DNA of 36,250 bases from Vibrio harveyi NBRC 15634 = ATCC 14126 = KCTC 12724. Its GTDB lineage: Bacteria; Pseudomonadota; Gammaproteobacteria; Enterobacterales; Vibrionaceae. The number at the start of each line of letters is the position of its first letter. Position 1 is the first letter of the stretch. The DNA lies in NCBI RefSeq assembly GCF_001591145.1, contig NZ_BCUF01000050.1:1-36250 (forward strand). Direction: 5' to 3'. Below are positions 23,936-32,027 of the stretch, in pieces. A program made the translations under genes and the position numbers. The notes under the pieces are model-generated. The model had not been told where the DNA came from and searched no databases. It saw only the letters and a list, made by a program, of their open reading frames with translations.

Positions 23936-25771
23936 ATGACCTCTACCTTGTTAGCCGAACAATCAGACTCGCCTGTAACGCCTCAACGTGTGTTGGAGGA
24001 TGTGTTTGGTTACCAAGAGTTCCGTGATGGTCAGCAGTTGGTGATTGATGCCGCGGTAGAAGGTCGCGACAGCTTAGTTATCCTGCCTACGGGTGGCGGT
24101 AAGTCGCTGTGCTATCAAATTCCTGCTTTGGTTCGCTCAGGCATTACTTTGGTCATTTCTCCGCTTATCTCGCTGATGAAGGACCAAGTGGACCAGCTTA
24201 AAGCCAACGGTGTAGCGGCTGAATGCATTAACTCGACCATGCCTCGTGAAGAGCTGCTCAGCGTGTATAACCGCATGCACACAGGGCATCTTAAGTTGGT
24301 GTACGTCTCGCCAGAACGCGTATTGATGCGTGACTTCATTGAGCGTTTGGAAAACCTGCCGCTATCGATGATTGCCGTCGATGAAGCGCACTGTATTTCC
24401 CAGTGGGGACACGACTTCCGTCCAGAATACGCCGCGCTTGGTCAACTTAAGCAGCAGTTTTCCCATGTGCCATTTATGGCGCTGACGGCGACGGCGGATG
24501 ATGCAACGCGTCGAGATATTCTTGAGCGTCTGCAACTGAATAATCCAGAGGTTTACCTAGGCAGCTTTGACCGTCCTAACATCCGCTACAACTTAGTTGA
24601 GAAGCACAAGCCGGTTTCGCAAATCGTTCGCTATCTTGAAACCCAGAAGGGTAATTGCGGCATCATCTATTGTGGTAGCCGTAAGAAAGTTGAGATGGTG
24701 ACCGAGAAGCTGTGCAACAACCACATTCGTGCTGCTGGTTATCACGCAGGCATGGATGCCGATGAGCGCGCTTACGTTCAAGAAGCTTTCCAACGTGATG
24801 ACATCCAAATTGTAGTGGCGACCGTGGCATTCGGTATGGGCATCAACAAACCAAACGTGCGTTTTGTGGTTCACTTTGATATCCCGCGCAATATCGAGTC
24901 CTACTATCAGGAAACCGGTCGTGCAGGGCGTGATGGTTTACCTGCCGAAGCTATGATGTTGTATGACCCTGCGGACATCAGTTGGCTGCGTCGTATGTTG
25001 GATGAGAAAGACGATGGTCCACAGAAGCAGGTGGAAACCCACAAACTGAATGCGATGAGTGCCTTTGCTGAGGCGCAGACTTGTCGTCGTCAGGTACTAT
25101 TGAATTACTTTGGTGAGTATCGCGAGAAGCCATGTGGCAACTGCGATATTTGCTTAGATCCACCGAAACACTTTGATGCAACAGAAGAAGCGCGTAAGGC
25201 GTTGTCTTGTGTGTACCGTGTTAATCAGAGCTTTGGTATGGGTTACGTGGTCGAAGTGCTACGTGGCATGCAAAACATTCGTGTACGTGAAAACGGGCAC
25301 GATAAGATTTCTACCTACGCGATAGGTCGCGATCACAGCCACGATTACTGGGTGAGTATCTTCCGTCAGTTAATCCACAAAGGGCTGCTGTTCCAAAACA
25401 TTACGCGCAACTCAACGCTGCAACTTACTGAAGAGGCGCGTCCGCTGCTACGTGGCGATGTGACCCTAGAGTTAGCGGTTCCGCGTTTAGACACCGCAGC
25501 ACGTGCGGCGAAGTCAGATAAACTGACCAGCAAGAACTACGACAAAAAGCTGTTTGCTAAGTTACGTAAGCTGCGTAAGTCAATTGCTGATGAAGATGGT
25601 TTGCCACCATACGTGGTCTTCAGTGACGCGACTCTGATTGATATGGCGGAAATTCTGCCAACGTCTTACGGCGAAATGCTGGCAGTCAGCGGCGTTGGTC
25701 AGCGCAAACTGGAGAAGTACGCCGACCCATTCCTCGATTTGATTCAAGAACACATTACTCACCACGGATAA
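23936..25771 (+). CDS. recQ: ATP-dependent DNA helicase RecQ
   Basis: 3'-5' DNA helicase of 611 residues, acting in the RecF recombination pathway. Motifs: LPTGGGKSLCYQ (Walker A, near residue 49), DEAHCISQWGHDFR (II with aromatic-rich loop), LTATA (III), FGMGINKP and QETGRAGRDG (VI), then the RQC zinc site with CRR, CGNC and C from about residue 376, and a C-terminal HRDC domain. I chose the ATG at 23936, which matches the E. coli length; the open frame upstream to 23774 has no family similarity. It is followed after nine bases by the DUF3630 gene. Confidence 0.96.
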   Translation: MTSTLLAEQSDSPVTPQRVLEDVFGYQEFRDGQQLVIDAAVEGRDSLVILPTGGGKSLCYQIPALVRSGITLVISPLISLMKDQVDQLKANGVAAECINSTMPREELLSVYNRMHTGHLKLVYVSPERVLMRDFIERLENLPLSMIAVDEAHCISQWGHDFRPEYAALGQLKQQFSHVPFMALTATADDATRRDILERLQLNNPEVYLGSFDRPNIRYNLVEKHKPVSQIVRYLETQKGNCGIIYCGSRKKVEMVTEKLCNNHIRAAGYHAGMDADERAYVQEAFQRDDIQIVVATVAFGMGINKPNVRFVVHFDIPRNIESYYQETGRAGRDGLPAEAMMLYDPADISWLRRMLDEKDDGPQKQVETHKLNAMSAFAEAQTCRRQVLLNYFGEYREKPCGNCDICLDPPKHFDATEEARKALSCVYRVNQSFGMGYVVEVLRGMQNIRVRENGHDKISTYAIGRDHSHDYWVSIFRQLIHKGLLFQNITRNSTLQLTEEARPLLRGDVTLELAVPRLDTAARAAKSDKLTSKNYDKKLFAKLRKLRKSIADEDGLPPYVVFSDATLIDMAEILPTSYGEMLAVSGVGQRKLEKYADPFLDLIQEHITHHG

Positions 25772-25780
25772 GGAACCAAG

Positions 25781-26086
25781 ATGCAAAAGGAATTTGGCTT
25801 AGCGGACTACATGGCACAAGAAGGGCGCTTAATCATTACCGCGCCGAGCTTTGACCTTGATAGCTTTCCTGCCTTAGGTGAGCGTTTAGTCAGACTGCTT
25901 TCTGCAACTGTGTTGGAAAAGCAATGGGATGCGGACATTCACTCTTGGCTGATCGACTTTGAAGGTTGCCGACTGTTTATGAAAGCAGAGCATTACAGCG
26001 AAGCGATTTGGTTTGAAGCTTTAGCTATTGAAGAGAGCAGGGAAGAGTTGGATTATCTTGCAGGATTGTTCCAGCGCGGTTTCTAA
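25781..26086 (+). CDS. DUF3630 family protein
   Basis: 101-residue soluble protein that I assign to DUF3630, a family of unknown function known mainly from vibrios and relatives. It is acidic, with a beta-like centre (SWLIDFEGCRLFMKAEHYSEAIWFE) and a C-terminal amphipathic helix. There are no membrane segments and no catalytic motif. It starts nine bases after recQ, with AAGGAAC upstream, so it is co-transcribed with recQ. This suggests, but does not prove, a link with DNA repair. Confidence 0.75.
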   Translation: MQKEFGLADYMAQEGRLIITAPSFDLDSFPALGERLVRLLSATVLEKQWDADIHSWLIDFEGCRLFMKAEHYSEAIWFEALAIEESREELDYLAGLFQRGF

Positions 26087-26103
26087 AAATAGAATTTTTC
26101 TTG

Positions 26104-26134
26104 AAAGGGTGTTTCACATGAAACACCCTTTTTT
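26104..26134 (+). terminator. Terminator after recQ-DUF3630, with a parS-like core
   Basis: AAAGGGTGTTTCA and TGAAACACCCTTT form a 13-bp perfect stem followed by TTTT. The stem holds TGTTTCACATGAAACA (26110-26125), which differs from parS at one central base (CACATG for CACGTG). Its main role is probably termination; ParB binding is uncertain. Confidence 0.82.
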
Positions 26135-26164
26135 ATGCTCAAACGTTTGCGTAAAACAGACGAC

Positions 26165-26192
26165 TTGCGGCGAAAAGTGGTTAATGTATAAT
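26165..26192 (+). promoter_or_regulatory. Predicted promoter of yhhQ
   Basis: TTGCGG (26165-26170) and a perfect TATAAT (26187-26192) with a 16-base spacer. It gives a leader of about 120 bases that contains the preQ1-type riboswitch. Confidence 0.65.
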
Positions 26193-26278
26193 CGCCCACC
26201 GCTTCGCTCAGAATGAGCTAAGCCAGTTTATTTTTCATTTTACATTGTTGGTAAGAGCCACTTTATTCAGTGACTCGA

Positions 26279-26313
26279 TTTGGGTTCCCTCACCCCCAAA
26301 CCAAACTAAAAAG
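26279..26313 (+). promoter_or_regulatory. PreQ1-I type riboswitch
   Basis: Stem TTTGGG/CCCAAA closes a loop TTCCCTCACC and is followed by CCAAACTAAAAAGG, whose AGG is the ribosome-binding purine stretch of yhhQ. This fits the small preQ1-I pseudoknot in which the A-rich tail folds back on the helix and the last bases pair with the loop, hiding the ribosome-binding site when preQ1 is bound. The downstream gene encodes a queuosine-precursor transporter, the expected target. Fine fit to the consensus was judged by eye only. Confidence 0.72.
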
Positions 26314-26320
26314 GTATCGC

Positions 26321-26995
26321 ATGAGTAACTTTACCCCTGCGCAGCAGCGCAACGCCCTTATCTATCTGGTTCTATTCCACCTAGTCATTATTGCATCTAG
26401 CAATTACCTAGTTCAGCTACCGTTTACTATTTTCGGTTTCCATACCACTTGGGGTGCATTCACTTTCCCATTTATCTTCTTAGCGACTGACTTAACCGTG
26501 CGTATTTTCGGCGCTCAGTTGGCGCGTAAGATTATCTTCTTAGTGATGTTGCCTGCTTTGGCAGTGTCTTACTTCTTATCGGTGGTGTTCTTCGAAGGTC
26601 AATTCCAAGGTTTTGGTCACCTAGGGGAATTTAACTTATTCGTTGCTCGTATCGCGATTGCTAGCTTCATGGCGTACCTACTTGGTCAGATCATGGATGT
26701 GCACGTGTTCAACCGCCTACGTCAAATGAAGCAATGGTGGGTGGCACCAACGTGTTCAACGCTTTTCGGTAATGCACTTGATACCATCGCTTTCTTCGCC
26801 ATTGCGTTCTACCAAAGCCCAGATCCATTTATGGCAGAGCATTGGACGGAAATCGCGCTGGTGGATTACGGCTTCAAACTGATTATCAGTCTTGGTTTGT
26901 TCGTTCCTATGTACGGCGTATTACTGAATTACCTAATTAAGAAACTGACTGCGGTGAACCCTGATTTTAAGGTGACGACAAGCGTTCAGTCTTAA
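26321..26995 (+). CDS. yhhQ: Queuosine precursor transporter YhhQ (preQ0/preQ1 importer)
   Basis: Inner-membrane protein of 224 residues with about six hydrophobic segments, family DUF165/YhhQ, which imports 7-cyano- or 7-aminomethyl-7-deazaguanine for tRNA queuosine. Visible blocks are FPFIFLATDLTVRIFG, VARIAIASFMAYLLGQ and STLFGNALDTIAFFAIAF, the last a highly conserved segment of the family. I chose the ATG at 26321, with AAAAAGG upstream. The frame is open to 26270, but that stretch is the riboswitch. A strong terminator follows. Confidence 0.93.
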   Translation: MSNFTPAQQRNALIYLVLFHLVIIASSNYLVQLPFTIFGFHTTWGAFTFPFIFLATDLTVRIFGAQLARKIIFLVMLPALAVSYFLSVVFFEGQFQGFGHLGEFNLFVARIAIASFMAYLLGQIMDVHVFNRLRQMKQWWVAPTCSTLFGNALDTIAFFAIAFYQSPDPFMAEHWTEIALVDYGFKLIISLGLFVPMYGVLLNYLIKKLTAVNPDFKVTTSVQS

Positions 26996-27012
26996 TATCA
27001 GTGGGAACCCCG

Positions 27013-27045
27013 AAAGCCGCTTGCTCAAATCAAGCGGCTTTTTTG
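27013..27045 (+). terminator. Terminator after yhhQ
   Basis: AAAGCCGCTTG and CAAGCGGCTTT form an 11-bp perfect stem with a CTCAAAT loop and a TTTTT tail. Confidence 0.9.
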
Positions 27046-27071
27046 TATCTGTTTACTAGGGTTTGGAGCGT

Positions 27072-27132
27072 TTTGTACAGCGTGGGGGGTAATTAGATCA
27101 TGGGTGTCCAAAAGCTCCCTAAGCTGTACAAA
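27072..27132. repeat. Inverted repeat pair flanking a 41-bp segment
   Basis: TTTGTACAGC (27072-27081) and GCTGTACAAA (27123-27132) are perfect 10-bp inverted copies, lying between the convergent yhhQ and gppA terminators. A second pair, GGAGC (27065-27069) and GCTCC (27114-27118), crosses the first. No target duplication is obvious at the ends. It could be a small mobile-element remnant or an RNA structure. Confidence 0.5.
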
Positions 27133-27146
27133 GGTAAAAATGGAGT

Positions 27147-27174
27147 AATAAAAAAGGTCCCAATAGGGACCTTT
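27147..27174 (-). terminator. Terminator after gppA
   Basis: On the minus strand AAAGGTCCC and GGGACCTTT form a 9-bp perfect stem with a TATT loop and TTTTTTATTA tail, 26 bases after the gppA stop. Confidence 0.9.
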
Positions 27175-27200
27175 AACCAAGTATTAAGTCATCGTGAGAT

Positions 27201-28694
27201 TTAACAAGTCACAATACTTAACGGCCAACCAATGTCTGTTTGACGGTTGGATTCAATTTCCAATTCAGCCGCAGTCAATGGGTTTGCCTCTAACCACTTC
27301 GCATCAATATTGAGCGTCAGTTTGTCGCCTTCCGCAGTGAGAGTCACACATGGCTCTAGAGCTGGATTACGACGGTGGCTGAGTAAAACCGCAAGACGCA
27401 ATAGGCGCAGTACGCGTTTACCACTCGTGCCTGAAAGGGCATGTTGCTCAGGCAGTGACGTCAGTTGTTCACGGTAACGGCGAGCAATTTCACCGATAAA
27501 GAACTTCTGCGCACGGGTGTAACCAGGCAAATCCAGATGCTGTAGCAGGTAAGCGCTGTGCTCACCGCCCTTTTTGAAGTCGATAGTTAGACCGATTTCG
27601 TGCAGCTTGGCTGTTGTTTCCAGCAGGACTTTACCCTGAGGTTCTGCAACCCAAGCTTCACCGCCAACTTGCTCAAGCAGTTTGCCCGCAAGTTTTGCAA
27701 CTTGTTCGCCGTATTGGCAATCTAGCTGGTAACGGTTTTGTACGCTACAAACGGTGCGTGCACGGATATCGTTTTGACGAAGTTCGTCTACCATCTCGTA
27801 CACCAAGCCTTCACGTAGTGCGCCGCCAGCCAGTGTCATGGCATCGATTTCTAGTAGCTCAAAGATCGCAATCAAAATAGATAAGCCACTTGGGAACACC
27901 AAAGCTCGCTCTAGGGTCAGACCTTCAATATCAAGCTCTTCCAAGTGATCAGCAAGCATCGCCTGCTTTTGTAGACGCTTAAGTTTGGAGTGAGTAATTA
28001 CTTCGTCCATACCTTGCGCTAGCATTATCTCTTGTAGTGCTTGAACGGTACCCGATGCCCCAACACACACATCCCAACCTAGGTCCGTGTACTGCTCTAA
28101 GATTGGCATCAGAGTTTGCTTGGCACCTTCAATTGCGGCTTCGAAGTTACGTGCATTTAATTGGCGGTCTTTAAAGAAGTTCTCCAACCAAGTCACACAG
28201 CCCATTTTTAGACTAGTCAGTGCTTTGGCTTCGAAACCTTCACCGATAATCAGTTCTGTACTTGCACCGCCGATATCGACCACAAGGCGACGACCGCTGC
28301 CACCAGAGGTGTGAGCGACACCTTTATATATAGTGGCGGCTTCTTCTTCGCCGGTAATCACTTCGATAGGCTGACCTAAAATTTGGTTCGCCTTCTCTAG
28401 AAAAACATCCACATTGGTCGCGGTACGCAATGTCGCGGTACCCACAATGCGGATGTTCTGTTTAGGAATATCCTGCAAGCGTTCTGCAAATAGACTTAAG
28501 CAGTCCCATCCTCGCTGCATAGCTTCCATACTAAGAGAGTTATGTTCATCTAAGCCCGCGGCTAGACGAACTTTGCGCTTAATTTTAGCCATAGTTTGAA
28601 CGCTGCCATCGATGTGACGCACAACGAGCATGTGAAAACTGTTCGACCCGAGGTCGATGGCGGCGTATAGCGGTGATGATCCTGCTTGACTCAT
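27201..28694 (-). CDS. gppA: Guanosine-5'-triphosphate,3'-diphosphate pyrophosphatase GppA
   Basis: 497-residue enzyme of the Ppx/GppA family that converts pppGpp to ppGpp in the stringent response and may also cut polyphosphate. Acetate kinase/Hsp70-like fold motifs are AIDLGSNSFHML (about residue 12), GTATLRTATN, ITGEEEAATIYKG and VVDIGGASTELI (about 147). The C-terminal half holds the helical HD-like domain. Length fits E. coli GppA (494). I chose the ATG at 28694, since upstream starts run into rhlB. It lies 19 bases after the rhlB stop, the conserved rhlB-gppA operon order. Confidence 0.93.
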   Translation of the reverse strand: MSQAGSSPLYAAIDLGSNSFHMLVVRHIDGSVQTMAKIKRKVRLAAGLDEHNSLSMEAMQRGWDCLSLFAERLQDIPKQNIRIVGTATLRTATNVDVFLEKANQILGQPIEVITGEEEAATIYKGVAHTSGGSGRRLVVDIGGASTELIIGEGFEAKALTSLKMGCVTWLENFFKDRQLNARNFEAAIEGAKQTLMPILEQYTDLGWDVCVGASGTVQALQEIMLAQGMDEVITHSKLKRLQKQAMLADHLEELDIEGLTLERALVFPSGLSILIAIFELLEIDAMTLAGGALREGLVYEMVDELRQNDIRARTVCSVQNRYQLDCQYGEQVAKLAGKLLEQVGGEAWVAEPQGKVLLETTAKLHEIGLTIDFKKGGEHSAYLLQHLDLPGYTRAQKFFIGEIARRYREQLTSLPEQHALSGTSGKRVLRLLRLAVLLSHRRNPALEPCVTLTAEGDKLTLNIDAKWLEANPLTAAELEIESNRQTDIGWPLSIVTC

Positions 28695-28713
28695 AAACGA
28701 CTTCAGTTTCCTT

Positions 28714-30027
28714 TTATGATTGTTTTGGCGCTGATTGACGCGGTTGACGAGGACGACGTCCTTGTGGCTTGCGGTTACCAGAGCGAGTGCCACCTGTATT
28801 GGTGCGACGTTGTTGAGTACGAGGCGCGCGCATACGAAGTGGTGCAGGCAAGTCTTGGATTAGAGCCGAGGCATCGTAATCAGAAACTGGGATTGCGTGC
28901 TCAATGTACTCTTCGATTGGCGGCAAGTTGATTGCGTAATCTTCACAAGCAAAGCTAATAGAGTGACCACTTGCGCCAGCACGACCAGTACGACCGATAC
29001 GGTGAACGTAATCTTCACAGTCATCCGGTAGGTCGAAGTTGAATACGTGTGTTACTTGAGGAATATGAAGACCACGAGCAGCAACATCGGTTGCGACTAG
29101 TAGGTCAACTTCACCGCGAGTGAATTGCTCAAGAATCTTTTCACGCTTCTTCTGTGGTACATCGCCAGTCAGTAGACCCACACGGTGACCATCTGCTGCT
29201 AGGTGACCCCAAATCGACTCACACTTATGCTTCGTATTAGCAAAAACGATCGCGCGGTCTGGCCATTCTTCTTCAATAAGAGTTTGAAGCAGTGCCATCT
29301 TGTCTTCATTAGAAGGGTAGAAAAGCTCTTCTTGGATGCGGTGACCCGTTTTTTGCTCTGGCTCAACCACAACATGCTCAGGATTGTGCATGTGTTCGAA
29401 AGCTAATTCTTGTACGCGATAAGACAATGTTGCTGAGAACAGCATGTTCAAACGCTCTTTTGGCTCAGGCATACGACGGAACAAGAAACGAATGTCTTTA
29501 ATAAAGCCAAGGTCAAACATACGGTCCGCTTCATCCAGAACAACCGCTTGAATGTTGTTTAGGTTGAATACGCGTTGCTTGTAGAAGTCGATGATACGGC
29601 CTGTAGTGCCGATAAGAATGTCTACGCCGTCTTGCAGTTTTGCCAGTTGCTTGTCGTAGCTTTCGCCACCGTACGCTAAAGCGGCTTTAAGACCCGTGCT
29701 AGCAATCAAAGGTTCAGCATCGTTAAAGATCTGAATCGCTAGCTCACGCGTTGGCGCCATAATGATCGCGCGCGGCTGAGTTGGCTTGCGACCTTCGTGC
29801 TCTGGTGTCGTTAGAAGGTGGTTGAAGGTAGCAGTAAGAAACGCGAGGGTTTTACCAGTACCCGTTTGGGCCTGGCCTGCAATGTCTTGGCCGGTGAGCA
29901 GTACCGGCAACGCCAAGGCTTGGATAGGGGTACAATATTCGAACCCTTTTTTGTCCAATCCTTCAATAACTTGGGGCTTTAAACCCAAATCGGCGAACTT
30001 TTGCTCTGTGATATGCGTCTTTTTCAT
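28714..30027 (-). CDS. rhlB: ATP-dependent RNA helicase RhlB
   Basis: 437-residue DEAD-box RNA helicase that unwinds structured RNA for the RNase E degradosome. Motifs: Q motif FEYCTPIQ, AQTGTGKT (about residue 52), PTRELA, GGESYD, TTGRIID, DEAD (with VLDEADRMFDLGF), SAT, ATDVAARGLHIP and HRIGRTGR. The C-terminal tail after about residue 390 is rich in Arg, Gln and Pro and probably binds RNA. It is slightly longer than E. coli RhlB (421) because of this tail. It is divergent from trxA-rho, as in E. coli. Little ribosome-binding sequence precedes the ATG. Confidence 0.96.
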   Translation of the reverse strand: MKKTHITEQKFADLGLKPQVIEGLDKKGFEYCTPIQALALPVLLTGQDIAGQAQTGTGKTLAFLTATFNHLLTTPEHEGRKPTQPRAIIMAPTRELAIQIFNDAEPLIASTGLKAALAYGGESYDKQLAKLQDGVDILIGTTGRIIDFYKQRVFNLNNIQAVVLDEADRMFDLGFIKDIRFLFRRMPEPKERLNMLFSATLSYRVQELAFEHMHNPEHVVVEPEQKTGHRIQEELFYPSNEDKMALLQTLIEEEWPDRAIVFANTKHKCESIWGHLAADGHRVGLLTGDVPQKKREKILEQFTRGEVDLLVATDVAARGLHIPQVTHVFNFDLPDDCEDYVHRIGRTGRAGASGHSISFACEDYAINLPPIEEYIEHAIPVSDYDASALIQDLPAPLRMRAPRTQQRRTNTGGTRSGNRKPQGRRPRQPRQSAPKQS

Positions 30028-30138
30028 AGCGATAGAATATCAGCTAAAGCTTGCAATAAGAAAGTAAATACATTCCAATAGGGCATCTATTTACTGGTTA
30101 TCATCCAACCAGTTTCGAAAAACACATTGGAGTGGAAG

Positions 30139-30465
30139 ATGAGTGATAAGATTTTGCAGCTTACTGATGACGGTTTTGAAAACGATGTAATCAATGCTGC
30201 AGGCCCGGTTCTAGTTGATTTTTGGGCAGAATGGTGTGGTCCTTGTAAAATGATCGCTCCTATCCTGGACGAAATCGCTGACGAGTACGAAGGCAAACTC
30301 ACTATCGGTAAACTAAACATTGACCATAACGCAGGTACACCACCTAAGTTTGGTATTCGCGGCATTCCAACGCTACTGTTATTTAAAGACGGTAACGTAG
30401 CGGCAACGAAAGTTGGTGCTTTGTCTAAGACTCAACTAAAAGAGTTCCTAGACGCAAACCTATAA
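30139..30465 (+). CDS. trxA: Thioredoxin 1
   Basis: 108-residue thioredoxin, a cytosolic disulfide reductase that serves ribonucleotide reductase, methionine sulfoxide reductase and others. The active site WCGPC is near residue 32, preceded by VLVDFWAE, and the cis-proline loop is GIRGIPTL near residue 74. I chose the ATG at 30139 with TGGAGTGGAAG upstream. It is followed by its own terminator and then rho, the usual gamma-proteobacterial order. Confidence 0.97.
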   Translation: MSDKILQLTDDGFENDVINAAGPVLVDFWAEWCGPCKMIAPILDEIADEYEGKLTIGKLNIDHNAGTPPKFGIRGIPTLLLFKDGNVAATKVGALSKTQLKEFLDANL

Positions 30466-30482
30466 TCACTAAGTGATTACAA

Positions 30483-30522
30483 ACAAAACCGTGCAATATG
30501 ACAATGCGCGGTTTTGTTTTTC
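30483..30522 (+). terminator. Terminator after trxA
   Basis: ACAAAACCG (30483-30491) and CGGTTTTGT (30509-30517) form a 9-bp perfect stem, followed by TTTTT. It separates trxA from the rho leader. Confidence 0.82.
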
Positions 30523-30661
30523 TAACTCTGGACTAGAATATTAATTAGTGCTAACTTATCGCGCGTTAATTGAACAAATTTCTCTTCTTGGTCGATCCTG
30601 AGACCAAATCCATCTTAACTAGAAAACAGATCTTATTTTGACTAAACAAGCATCCACCACC
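30523..30661 (+). promoter_or_regulatory. rho leader region
   Basis: About 140 bases between the trxA terminator and rho. It contains a TTGGTC/GACCAA hairpin (30588-30607), AT-rich potential -10 sequences near 30535-30545, and a C-rich, G-poor stretch (ACAAGCATCCACCACC) right before the ATG. There is no Shine-Dalgarno sequence at normal distance. E. coli rho is autoregulated by Rho-dependent termination in its leader; the same is possible here. Confidence 0.4.
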
Positions 30662-31921
30662 ATGAATCTTACTGAACTGAAGAACAGACCTGTGTCTGAC
30701 CTTGTAAAGCTTGGCGAAAGCCTGGGTCTTGAGAACCTAGCTCGTCTAAGAAAACAAGACATCATCTTCGCAATTCTTAAAGCGCACGCGAAAGGCGGCG
30801 AAGACATCTTTGGCGATGGGGTTCTGGAGATTCTGCAAGACGGCTTTGGTTTCCTACGTAGTGCGGACAGCTCATACCTTGCTGGTCCAGACGACATCTA
30901 CGTTTCACCAAGTCAGATTCGTCGTTTCAACCTACGTACTGGTGACTCAATTGCTGGTAAGATTCGTCCACCAAAAGACGGTGAGCGTTACTTTGCCCTG
31001 CTAAAAGTCAACACAGTAAACGACGACAAACCAGACAACGCTCGTAACAAGATCCTATTCGAGAACTTAACGCCTCTACACGCTAACGAGCGTATGGTTA
31101 TGGAGCGCGGTAACGGTTCTACAGAAGACATCACAGCACGTGTTTTAGACTTGGCATCGCCAATTGGTAAAGGTCAACGTGGTCTGATTGTTGCTCCGCC
31201 TAAAGCGGGTAAGACAATGCTTCTGCAAAACATCGCTCAAAGCATCGCATACAACCACCCTGAGTGTGAGTTGATGGTACTTCTAATCGACGAACGTCCT
31301 GAAGAAGTGACAGAGATGCAGCGTCTAGTTAAAGGTGAAGTAGTAGCGTCAACGTTCGATGAGCCAGCTTCTCGCCACGTACAAGTAGCGGAAATGGTAA
31401 TCGAGAAAGCAAAACGTCTTGTTGAACACAAGAAAGACGTGGTTATCCTGCTTGACTCTATTACTCGTCTAGCTCGTGCATACAACACCGTAGTCCCTTC
31501 ATCAGGTAAAGTACTAACTGGTGGTGTGGATGCAAACGCACTACACCGTCCTAAGCGTTTCTTCGGTGCAGCGCGTAACGTAGAAGAAGGTGGCAGCCTA
31601 ACTATCCTTGCTACAGCTCTTGTTGATACTGGTTCGAAGATGGATGAAGTTATCTACGAAGAGTTCAAGGGTACAGGTAACATGGAAATCCACTTGAACC
31701 GTAAGATCGCAGAGAAGCGTGTATTCCCAGCGATTGACTTCAACCGCAGTGGCACACGTCGTGAAGAGCTTCTAACTAAGAATGAAGAGCTTCAGAAGAT
31801 GTGGATTCTACGTAAGATTGTTCACCCAATGGGTGAAATCGATGCAATGGAATTCCTAATCGACAAGCTAGCGATGACGAAGACTAACGACGAATTCTTT
31901 GATGCAATGCGTCGCCAATAG
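30662..31921 (+). CDS. rho: Transcription termination factor Rho
   Basis: 419-residue hexameric RNA helicase, identical in length to E. coli Rho and nearly identical over the first hundred residues. Regions: N-terminal helical domain (MNLTELKNRPVSDL), RNA-binding cold-shock-like domain with GFGFLRS and YVSPSQIRRF, Walker A PPKAGKTML (about residue 178), Walker B VLLIDERPEEV, Q loop region with GGVDANALHRPKRFFG and R loop. I chose the ATG at 30662 because the sequence then begins as in E. coli; an upstream TTG at 30638 is unlikely. It is followed by a terminator. Confidence 0.98.
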   Translation: MNLTELKNRPVSDLVKLGESLGLENLARLRKQDIIFAILKAHAKGGEDIFGDGVLEILQDGFGFLRSADSSYLAGPDDIYVSPSQIRRFNLRTGDSIAGKIRPPKDGERYFALLKVNTVNDDKPDNARNKILFENLTPLHANERMVMERGNGSTEDITARVLDLASPIGKGQRGLIVAPPKAGKTMLLQNIAQSIAYNHPECELMVLLIDERPEEVTEMQRLVKGEVVASTFDEPASRHVQVAEMVIEKAKRLVEHKKDVVILLDSITRLARAYNTVVPSSGKVLTGGVDANALHRPKRFFGAARNVEEGGSLTILATALVDTGSKMDEVIYEEFKGTGNMEIHLNRKIAEKRVFPAIDFNRSGTRREELLTKNEELQKMWILRKIVHPMGEIDAMEFLIDKLAMTKTNDEFFDAMRRQ

Positions 31922-31942
31922 TCTCAGATAAGTAATTCTGCG

Positions 31943-31972
31943 AAAAGCCACCGTATATCGGTGGCTTTTTTA
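31943..31972 (+). terminator. Terminator after rho
   Basis: AAAAGCCACCG and CGGTGGCTTTT form an 11-bp perfect stem with a TATAT loop and a short T-run. Confidence 0.9.
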
Positions 31973-32027
31973 TTGCTTTCTCCCGATAGAAGTATCAGAA
32001 TGAAGAAAATGTTATCGGGAGGTTAAC

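Noticed and set aside
26028..26216. 62-codon frame after the DUF3630 gene
   Set aside because: It runs across the terminator and the yhhQ promoter and overlaps the end of DUF3630 in another frame.
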